Below, one piece after another: positions 1-5,159 of a stretch of 5,793 nt of DNA. The stretch is from Gemmatimonadota bacterium. Lineage in GTDB: Bacteria > Latescibacterota > UBA2968 > UBA8231. Numbering within the stretch: the first letter of the stretch is position 1; every line of letters begins with the position of its first letter. The DNA lies in the NCBI GenBank assembly GCA_026706165.1, contig JAPOZF010000352.1, forward strand, positions 1 to 5,793, written 5' to 3'. The notes below the pieces were generated by a model. The model was not told the DNA's origin and searched no databases. It saw only the letters and a program-made list of their open reading frames with translations. The translations under genes were made by a program, and so were the position numbers.

Positions 1-1
1 C

Positions 2-493
2 GGCCTGGAGATCTTCCAGGACCTGCCGCAGGCCGATCTCGTGCTCGCCCCCATCGGCGGCGGCGGCCTGCTCAGCGGGGTGGCCGCAGCGGCCAAACTC
101 GGCGGATCGGGCGCCAGGGTAATAGGGGTGGAACCGGAGCTGGCAGGAGACGCCAGGGCGAGCTTCGAGCGCGGAGAAATCGTCGAGTTCGAGCTGGCGC
201 AGACCCGCCGGACCATGGCCGACGGCCTGCGCGCCACCCGCGTGGGCGCCGTCACTTTCGCGCACATGAGGGCGTTCGTCGACGGCGTGGTCACCGTCAG
301 CGAGGAGGAGATCGCCGAAGCGATGCGGCGCATCCTCCTCGACGCCCGCCTGGTGGCCGAGCCGAGCGGCGCCGTCGCCGCGGCCGCATGGATGTTCCGC
401 CGCGACAGCCTGCCCGCCGGCGAGACGGCTGCCGCGGTGGTCAGCGGCGGCAACGTCGAACCGGACCTGCTGGCGCGGATACTGACAGGGTGA
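2..493 (+). CDS. Threonine/serine dehydratase family PLP enzyme, 3' part (5' end outside window)
   Basis: This is the last 163 residues of a fold-type II PLP enzyme, read in frame from base 2 to the TGA at 491-493. The glycine-rich phosphate-binding loop APIGGGGLLSG lies at about visible residues 16-26. It is followed by the family block TMADGLRATRVG, by VTVSEEEIAEAM, by VAEPSGAVAAAA and by the C-terminal VVSGGNVEPDLL, whose Ser normally contacts the PLP ring nitrogen. This order matches threonine ammonia-lyase and serine racemase/dehydratase proteins, which deaminate Thr or Ser to a 2-oxo acid in the cytoplasm. The protein ends just after SGGNV, so there is no C-terminal ACT domain. That points to the short catabolic or serine-racemase-like type rather than allosteric biosynthetic IlvA. 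The PLP lysine lies upstream of the window, so activity and exact substrate cannot be judged. Family assignment is secure; Thr versus Ser specificity is not. Confidence 0.9.
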   Translation, partial: GLEIFQDLPQADLVLAPIGGGGLLSGVAAAAKLGGSGARVIGVEPELAGDARASFERGEIVEFELAQTRRTMADGLRATRVGAVTFAHMRAFVDGVVTVSEEEIAEAMRRILLDARLVAEPSGAVAAAAWMFRRDSLPAGETAAAVVSGGNVEPDLLARILTG

Positions 494-665
494 GGGCAGG
501 TCCGGACCCGTGAAGAAAGCCGCGGCGGCCAGCCTGCCGCCCGCCTGTCCCCCTTCCCCTTCGGTTTTCCGTGGACTTCCGGGAACCTGCGGAGGAGACG
601 GCCTGCCCCCGTTTCTGCCCGCGGTCCCTGCTCCCGTGAGCCCCGCGCTCCACTTCCGGTAACCG

Positions 666-1964
666 ATGCCCATTTCGATCACCGCGGCCCTCAGCGGTTT
701 CCACCTGCGCGAGTTCAACCGGACCGTGCGGCTGTTCTTCCTCTACGGCATCTCGATCAACGCCGGCATGGCGCTGTTCACGCTGCTCTACAACCTCTAC
801 CTGCTGCGCCTGGGGTACCAGGAGGACTTCATCGGCCAGGTGGCCGGCATGGCGCCGCTGGCGACCGGACTGCTCGCCCTTCCCGCCGGCATGCTCAGCG
901 ACCGCTTCGGCCGCAAGCCGTTCCTGGTGGGGTCGAGCCTGCTGCTGACCGTCTCGCAGCTGGGGCTCTGCTTCGCCGGCGCCCCCGGGGCCCTGCTGGC
1001 CTTCTCCTTCGTCGGCGGCCTGGGCTCGGCCTGCATCTGGGTCAACCACGTCCCCTTCCTCGCGGACAACGCCCACCCCTCGCGGCGCGCCGAGGCGCTG
1101 GTGATCTGGACCGCCCTGCAGGTCGTGATCCGCATGCTTCTCAGCATGGCGGGAGGCCTCATGCCCGGGGCCCTTGCCTGGTTCCTCGGCGCCTCCACGG
1201 AGATGCCGGAGCCGTTTCGTTACTCGCTGCTGCTCGGGGCCTTCTTCTCGCTGGTTGCGGTGCTCCCCCTGCTCGCGGTCGAGGGCAGGACCCGTCACCA
1301 GGTTTCCTCCGGGGCGCCCCCCGAAGAAGCGGACGCCGACAGCGGCCGGCCCTGGCGCGTCTGCACCGCCATCGCCGTCCTGAGCGCCGGCCGCGGCTTC
1401 TCGATGGGACTGACCTACCCGTTCTTCAACGTCTTCTTCGAGGAGGAGCTGCGGGTCGGGCCCGCGGCGATCGGGGCGATTTTCTTTCTCAGCCAGCTAG
1501 TCAGCCTGCCCACCACCTTCGGAGCGCCCTCGCTGGTGCGCCGGCTGGGGCCCACCGCGGCGATCCTCTGCGCCCGCTGCATCGGCGGCGGCGCCGTCGC
1601 CGTCATGGGCGCGGCCATCAGCCTGCCCGTGGCGGTGGCGATGTTCCTCCTCGTGCGCGCCGGGGAGGTGATCGACAACCCCTCCGACCAGCACTTCTCC
1701 ACCCAGGTTCTGCCGCGCCGCTACTGGGCCCGCATCCAGGGGTTCCGCGTCTGCGGCTTCCAGATCTTCAGCTTCGCCGGCAGCATTTTCGGGGGGATGC
1801 TGATCCTCGAGCACGGGTACTGGGCGGCCTTCGGCCTGGCAGGGGCGGCGCGCATAGCCAGCGGCGCGATCATGGCCGCATTCTTCGGACTGGCCCCGCG
1901 GCCGGACGAACGGTTTTCCCTTGAGGCGGACCGCGCTTCACGGGGCCGCCGGCAGCGAAGGTAG
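666..1964 (+). CDS. MFS transporter, 12 transmembrane helices
   Basis: A complete 432-residue major facilitator protein of the inner membrane. Hydrophobic segments fall at about residues 22-48, 55-77, 86-105, 109-134, 144-175, 187-205, 231-258, 267-286, 296-317, 319-336, 358-381 and 385-409, in the usual six plus six arrangement with a polar central loop at about 206-230. The MFS signature motif A is clear in the loop after helix 2: GMLSDRFGRK, residues 75-84. The C-terminus is short and basic (RGRRQRR). The ATG at 666 is the first usable start, because an in-frame TAA lies at 660-662, and the next Met (M35) would remove most of helix 1. No good ribosome binding site precedes it: the nearest purine-rich block, GGAGGAGA at 591-598, is too far away. 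The substrate is unknown. It lies between a dehydratase and a PhyH dioxygenase gene with gaps of 172 and 194 bases, so an operon is not obvious. Confidence 0.92.
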   Translation: MPISITAALSGFHLREFNRTVRLFFLYGISINAGMALFTLLYNLYLLRLGYQEDFIGQVAGMAPLATGLLALPAGMLSDRFGRKPFLVGSSLLLTVSQLGLCFAGAPGALLAFSFVGGLGSACIWVNHVPFLADNAHPSRRAEALVIWTALQVVIRMLLSMAGGLMPGALAWFLGASTEMPEPFRYSLLLGAFFSLVAVLPLLAVEGRTRHQVSSGAPPEEADADSGRPWRVCTAIAVLSAGRGFSMGLTYPFFNVFFEEELRVGPAAIGAIFFLSQLVSLPTTFGAPSLVRRLGPTAAILCARCIGGGAVAVMGAAISLPVAVAMFLLVRAGEVIDNPSDQHFSTQVLPRRYWARIQGFRVCGFQIFSFAGSIFGGMLILEHGYWAAFGLAGAARIASGAIMAAFFGLAPRPDERFSLEADRASRGRRQRR

Positions 1965-1980
1965 CCGCGCGAGAACGCGA

Positions 1981-1993
1981 TTCCTGGCAGGAA
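1981..1993. repeat. Perfect 13-base palindrome TTCCTG-G-CAGGAA
   Basis: Two perfect 6-base arms (1981-1986 and 1988-1993) flank a single G, 17 bases after the MFS stop codon. No T-run follows, and a one-base loop does not make a good hairpin, so it resembles a dimeric protein-binding site more than a terminator. Its role is unknown. Confidence 0.4.
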
Positions 1994-2043
1994 CCCATTG
2001 CCGCGACGGCGACACCGGAACCGGATCCATCCCCCTGTCGGCG

Positions 2044-2073
2044 TTGATATCCGGGCGGCCGGTCCCCTACCTT
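2044..2073 (+). promoter_or_regulatory. Candidate sigma70-like promoter upstream of the first PhyH gene
   Basis: TTGATA at 2044-2049 matches the -35 consensus at five of six positions. After an 18-base spacer, TACCTT at 2068-2073 matches the -10 consensus only at the first, second and last positions. Transcription would begin near 2080, at the palindrome TTCCCGGGAA, about 80 bases before the PhyH start codon. The -10 element is weak and the host's consensus is unknown, so this is tentative. Confidence 0.3.
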
Positions 2074-2080
2074 GTCGCTG

Positions 2081-2090
2081 TTCCCGGGAA
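2081..2090. repeat. Perfect 10-base palindrome TTCCCGGGAA, possible operator
   Basis: This palindrome sits at the predicted transcription start of the first PhyH gene. A near copy, TTCCCGGGAG, is at 4995-5004 in the divergent region upstream of the TIM-barrel gene, and a shortened version, TTCCGGGAA, is at 577-585 upstream of the MFS gene. CCCGGG cores also occur inside genes in this GC-rich sequence, so an operator role is only a possibility. Confidence 0.25.
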
Positions 2091-2143
2091 TAACGGAGCA
2101 GCCTTTTCCGTTTCCGCGGTACCGCCGCCCCGGCGGATTCACC

Positions 2144-2151
2144 AGGGAGAG
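2144..2151 (+). promoter_or_regulatory. Ribosome binding site that sets the start of the first PhyH gene
   Basis: AGGGAGAG ends seven bases before the ATG at 2159. The same frame is open further upstream to an ATG at 2072, but the extra 29 residues (Pro/Arg/Phe-rich, unlike the family) lie in non-coding-looking sequence. The 2159 start gives the typical PhyH N-terminus MPLTESQLADFRRDGYILVP. Confidence 0.7.
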
Positions 2152-2158
2152 AAATCCC

Positions 2159-3132
2159 ATGCCGCTGACCGAAAGCCAGCTCGCCGACTTCCGGCGCGAC
2201 GGCTACATCCTGGTGCCGGACCTGTTCTCCCCCGCCGAGGTCGGGGCGGCGCTCGAGGAGATGGAAAAGATCTTCTACGGCAGGAGGTTCGAGGAGCACC
2301 TCACCGCCCTCGACGCCGGTGAAAAGCCCGGCTCGGTCGAGCCGGTCCCCACGGCCGCGGTTCCCCATTACGGCAACACCGAGCACGGGCGCGCCCAGTT
2401 TCCGACCGGGGCCGACGCCCTCGACAGGCTGATCGAGAAGGACGAGTACCTCGATGTCTTCGAGCAGTGCCTCGGAGCCGAAGCCAGCTACTGCAACGCC
2501 CACCTGTTCATGCGCTCCGGCCCCACCGACGAGCGCCACGCCGAGCATCTCTGGCAGGGATACCACATCGACCACTACACCAACTGCTTCCTGCCCCCGA
2601 GCCGCGCCGTCGGGGCCTTCGACTACGTCAACAGCGGCGTCTACCTGCACGACGTCGAGGAGGACGGGGCGCCGATGCACGTGATACCGGGGTCCCACCA
2701 CCAGGTGGTCGAGCTGTTCCCGAGGCTGGCGGCCGAGGGCAACCTCACCTCGGGCAGCGTCGGGGACATCCGCAAGGTCCCGGAGTTCGCCGCGCCGGTT
2801 CCGACCACCGCGAAGGCCGGGTCGGCGCTGTTCCTCTCCTCCTATTGCGTGCTCGCCGCCGTTCCCTTCCGGAACCTGCGCATGCAGCGCGCCTTCTGGA
2901 CCCTGTCGATGTGCCGCGCCGACACCAGCCGCTGGACGAAGCTCGCCAATCCCTGGACCGGTCCCGAGCGGGAGCACATCAAACCGTTCTGGGAGACCAC
3001 ACCACGCCGCGGGTGCGGACCTTGTTCGGATGGCCGCCCCCGGGCCACCCGTACTACGACGGCGAAACCCTGGCCAATCTCGGGGTGCTGTTTCCCGATC
3101 TCGACCTCGCGCCGTACTCCGGTTCGGGCTGA
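2159..3132 (+). CDS. Phytanoyl-CoA dioxygenase (PhyH) family protein, frameshifted and lacking the distal metal His
   Basis: PhyH proteins are Fe(II)/2-oxoglutarate-dependent hydroxylases of the cytoplasm. The N-terminus (LTESQLADFRRDGYILVPDLFSPAEV), the proximal metal motif H136-I-D138 in QGYHIDHYTN, and APMHVIPGSH identify the family. The distal His is expected in the block SYCVLAAVPFRN, 96 residues after H136; the residue there is L232 (CTC at 2852-2854, where CAC would give His). R241 and R244 are candidate 2-oxoglutarate contacts. After T281 (base 3001) the reading frame breaks. The family-like C-terminus, RTLFGWPPPGHPYYDGETLA to the TGA at 3130-3132, continues in the -1 frame. Repair would give a protein of about 322-324 residues. 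Unrepaired, the frame runs to 3454 with an Arg/Ser/Thr-rich tail antisense to the next gene, which looks like non-coding translation. It may be a young pseudogene, a non-catalytic protein or a sequence error; the family call itself is firm. Confidence 0.82.
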
Positions 3133-3153
3133 CTCTCTACGGGATCGATCTTC

Positions 3154-3169
3154 TGCCGGCAGGCCGGCA
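3154..3169. terminator. GC-rich inverted repeat between convergent genes, possible bidirectional terminator
   Basis: TGCCGGC at 3154-3160 and GCCGGCA at 3163-3169 form a perfect 7-base inverted repeat around AG. As RNA it would fold as a 6-bp stem with the 4-base loop CAGG. It lies between the stop codons of the two converging PhyH genes (3132 and 3207), where a shared terminator is expected. No T-run follows on either strand, so intrinsic termination would be weak. Confidence 0.35.
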
Positions 3170-3206
3170 ACCAGTCGCAGGGGCCTCCTGTCGATGCGGC
3201 CGACGG

Positions 3207-4049
3207 CTACCCGGACGCCGGAGACGCGGTCAGGCCCTGCCCGCGCGCGAACTCCGGGAACAGCTCGTCGTGGATCTGCGCCGCCTGCCGCAGGTGGACC
3301 ATGCGGCTTTCGCCGGCGGTGTCGAGCATGGTGGGATAGAACATGCCGGCGCCGGTGTCGACCTTGTATCCGCCCGGAGAATGGACGGAGAGGTACTGGC
3401 GGGCGAGGTCGTGCTCCTCGGGGGTTCGTGCGTGCCGGGTGCAGTTCATCGTGAACATGCGCCTGCGGCCGCCGCCGCCGAAGGAGGCGTGGTAGAGGTC
3501 GTGGTTGAAGATGACGACGTCTCCCGGATCGGTTTCGATGGCGACGTTGCCGGGGAACTCGCTCCCCGGGACTCCGAACAGCTCCTCGGAATCGTTCGGT
3601 CTGATCTCCTCCTTGCGGACGAAGTGGTCGGGGCGGTGGCTGCCGGGAATCACCCGCAGACAGCCGCTTTCCGCCCGCAGCTCGTCGAGGTAGAAGGCGG
3701 TCTTGGTGGCCCACAGCCGCCCCCAGTTGCCGTCGGGATGCCAGTTTGTGTCGCCGGCGTAGTAGTTGCCGTCGCCGCTGCAGTAGTTGAAGTCCTCTCC
3801 GATCACCCCCCCGATCAGGCCGCGAACCCCCGGGTGGTCGAGGAGGGTGCACATCTTCGGGGTGTGCTCGATCGGGCCGCCGAACATGGTGCGGCGGCTG
3901 CCGTCGTGCTCCCTGCCGCCCCCGCGGTTCCGGATCGACCACTCGAACTCCTCGGTGACCCACCCGACTTCGGCGGGGGAAAGGAGCTTGCGGACGATCA
4001 GGTATCCGAAGGTGTGGAAGTGCCGCAACTGCCGTTCGTTCAGTCGCAT
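3207..4049 (-). CDS. Phytanoyl-CoA dioxygenase (PhyH) family protein, intact iron site
   Basis: A 280-residue Fe(II)/2-oxoglutarate-dependent dioxygenase of the PhyH family, expected to hydroxylate a small substrate in the cytoplasm. The N-terminus LNERQLRHFHTFGYLIVRKL followed by SPAEV is typical. The metal triad is complete: H104-P-D106 in TNWHPDGNW, and H187 in FNHDLYHASF, 83 residues later. R195-R197 supply the usual 2-oxoglutarate arginine about 8-10 residues after the distal His. GCLRVIPGSHRPDHF (about 129-143) is the family's conserved strand. The start at 4049 is chosen because GGAG sits five bases upstream. The frame extends a further 28 codons to 4133, but those overlap the preceding gene and read as low-complexity Gly/Arg sequence. 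It begins 11 bases after the TIM-barrel gene stops, so the two are very probably one transcript. It resembles the PhyH protein facing it mainly at the N-terminus and motifs, so the two are divergent paralogues. The substrate is unknown. Confidence 0.92.
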   Translation of the reverse strand: MRLNERQLRHFHTFGYLIVRKLLSPAEVGWVTEEFEWSIRNRGGGREHDGSRRTMFGGPIEHTPKMCTLLDHPGVRGLIGGVIGEDFNYCSGDGNYYAGDTNWHPDGNWGRLWATKTAFYLDELRAESGCLRVIPGSHRPDHFVRKEEIRPNDSEELFGVPGSEFPGNVAIETDPGDVVIFNHDLYHASFGGGGRRRMFTMNCTRHARTPEEHDLARQYLSVHSPGGYKVDTGAGMFYPTMLDTAGESRMVHLRQAAQIHDELFPEFARGQGLTASPASG

Positions 4050-4054
4050 GTCAA

Positions 4055-4058
4055 CTCC
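4055..4058 (-). promoter_or_regulatory. Ribosome binding site in the 11-base gap, sets the start of the second PhyH gene
   Basis: On the - strand GGAG (4058-4055) lies five bases before the ATG at 4049 and directly after the TGA of the TIM-barrel gene (4063-4061). This supports the 4049 start over longer in-frame starts and suggests coupled translation. Confidence 0.6.
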
Positions 4059-4060
4059 AT

Positions 4061-4933
4061 TCACTGTTTGCCGGCACCCGGACCGAGCGCGGCCAGCGCC
4101 TGACGCAGGTACGCCGCGTCCGCCCTGGCCCATTCATCCAGGTTCGGCGGCGAGCTTTCCGCCCAGCCCACCTGCCGGATGATCGCCTCGTCGAAGCGGT
4201 ACTCCGTGTGCACGGTCAGCGGGCCGTCGAAGCCGAAACCGCTGAGGATGCCGAGGCATCTTTCCCAGTCGACGCACCCCTCCCCCACCTTGACGAAGCA
4301 GTGGTTCCAGGGAGGCCTTCTCTCCGGCTCGCGGCTGTACATGGCGTCCTTGATCCCAACCACCGAGAGGTGCTCGCGCACCATCGCCAGCCCCATCTCC
4401 CAGTCCTCGCCGTCGAGGGCGAGGTGGCCGAGGTCGGGATAGGCGCCGACGAGGCGCGGGTCGAACCCGCGGATCAGGTGCATCAGCCCGGCGCAGTTCG
4501 AGCCGAGGCAGGCCCCGCTGTGGACCTGGTAGCAGGTCTGCACGCCGTGTTTCCCGCCGAGGGTGGCGAAGCCCTCCAGGTCCCGGCGCGCGGCGTCGAC
4601 GGCCTGCCAGTAGTCGTCCCCCGGGGCAAAGCGCCAGAAGCCGATCTTCAGCCGCGGCACCCCGGCCTCGGCGCAGGCGGCGTACAGGCTTTCGGCGCCG
4701 GGAGCGGCCGGATCGACGAAGTCCGTGGCCGCGGTCGCCAGCGGGCAGGACAGCCCCTGCCTTGCCCACACGGCCACCGCCTTGGGAAGCTCGGCCGCGG
4801 CGTTGCCGGGGTGGACGGGGTGGCCCGGGCGGACGCAGACGTCGATGCCGTCGTACCCCAGCTCGAGCGCCTTTTCGCCCAGTTCGGGAACCGGCAGGCC
4901 GGAGAAGAACTTCGAGTTCAGGACGATCTGCAT
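4061..4933 (-). CDS. Sugar phosphate isomerase/epimerase-like TIM-barrel protein (xylose isomerase-like, AP endonuclease 2 family)
   Basis: A complete 290-residue cytoplasmic protein with no signal peptide. Strand-end motifs in order are LNSKFF (5-10), GYDGIDVCVRPGHPVHP (26-42), RLKIGFWRF (94-102), CYQVHSG (134-140, H138), AYPDLGH (164-170, D167 and H170), GIKDAMYS (193-200), VKVGEGCVDW (214-223) and VHTEYRF (241-247, E244). This is the divalent-metal TIM barrel of the xylose isomerase-like superfamily. Its members interconvert ketoses and aldoses, epimerise sugars or keto-sugars, or dehydrate inositol derivatives. The reaction here cannot be read from sequence. The ATG at 4933 is supported by AGGA eight bases upstream and by the family-like N-terminus MQIVLNSKFF. 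The frame is open to 5335 on this strand, but the added residues cross the intergenic region and the next gene. It is the first gene of a pair with the downstream PhyH gene, and it is divergent from a TonB receptor gene. Confidence 0.9.
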   Translation of the reverse strand: MQIVLNSKFFSGLPVPELGEKALELGYDGIDVCVRPGHPVHPGNAAAELPKAVAVWARQGLSCPLATAATDFVDPAAPGAESLYAACAEAGVPRLKIGFWRFAPGDDYWQAVDAARRDLEGFATLGGKHGVQTCYQVHSGACLGSNCAGLMHLIRGFDPRLVGAYPDLGHLALDGEDWEMGLAMVREHLSVVGIKDAMYSREPERRPPWNHCFVKVGEGCVDWERCLGILSGFGFDGPLTVHTEYRFDEAIIRQVGWAESSPPNLDEWARADAAYLRQALAALGPGAGKQ

Positions 4934-5159
4934 GCTGTTTTTCCTGGAAGGCCGTGGATACCTGCCGGCCCGTTCATTGTGTGGCGGATGTTGCTTCCCG
5001 GGAGTTTCCGCGGAATCGTCAGGGTTGGCACGAATTCGAACCGGCGGATAAGTTGACCTGTTTGTCCGCCATCTCAAAAGCGGCCTTTGGTTTCCAAAGC
5101 AAGAGAATCTTTTCCGAAAACGAAACCGGGCAAGCCGTCCGGAGTCTTCCCCTTCAGTA
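4934..5159. promoter_or_regulatory. Divergent intergenic region with palindromes, presumed promoter region for both flanking genes
   Basis: These 226 bases separate the - strand TIM-barrel gene from the + strand receptor gene, so both promoters should lie here. The segment from about 5040 to 5130 is visibly richer in A and T than its surroundings. It contains CTTTGG-TTT-CCAAAG (5085-5099) and TTTTC-C-GAAAA (5110-5120); TTCCCGGGAG (4995-5004) lies nearer the TIM-barrel gene. TTGACC (5053-5058) could be a + strand -35, but nothing like a -10 follows at the right distance. I see no convincing full promoter on either strand. Confidence 0.4.
4942..4945 (-). promoter_or_regulatory. Ribosome binding site of the TIM-barrel gene
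   Basis: On the - strand AGGA is followed by eight bases and the ATG at 4933. It supports this start over upstream in-frame alternatives. Confidence 0.55.

Noticed and set aside
524..541. Inverted repeat GGCGGC-CAGCCT-GCCGCC after the dehydratase stop, possible terminator
   Set aside because: No T-run follows the stem within terminator distance, and short GC inverted repeats are common at this base composition, so it was not listed as a feature.
441..1298. Long open frame of 285 codons on the - strand, antisense to the dehydratase end and the MFS gene
   Set aside because: Its translation is Gln/Glu/Arg/Gly/His-rich low complexity without family motifs, as expected for antisense frames in GC-rich DNA. 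The + strand MFS protein has clear helices and motif A.
1721..2977. Open frame of 418 codons on the - strand, antisense to the MFS end and the first PhyH gene
   Set aside because: It has no recognisable motif and spans two genes and their intergenic region; the + strand frames carry conserved family motifs. It is a GC-driven shadow.
3005..3454. Unshifted continuation of the first PhyH frame to a stop at 3454
   Set aside because: The tail is Arg/Ser/Thr/Pro-rich, has no PhyH similarity and runs antisense into the converging gene, while the -1 frame carries the family-like C-terminus ending at 3132.
3030..4103. Open frame of 357 codons on the + strand, antisense to the second PhyH gene
   Set aside because: Its Val/Ala/Gly/Glu-rich sequence mirrors the antisense of a well-supported PhyH gene that has a ribosome binding site and full metal triad.
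5026..5045. tRNA T-arm-like sequence GGTTCGAATTC on the - strand
   Set aside because: The bases around the loop do not form a five-pair T stem (only three pairs including a wobble), and no matching acceptor, anticodon or D arm is visible upstream.
5053..5081. TTGACC as the -35 of a receptor promoter
   Set aside because: The region 16-18 bases downstream reads about CTCAAAAGC, with no TANNNT-like -10 element.
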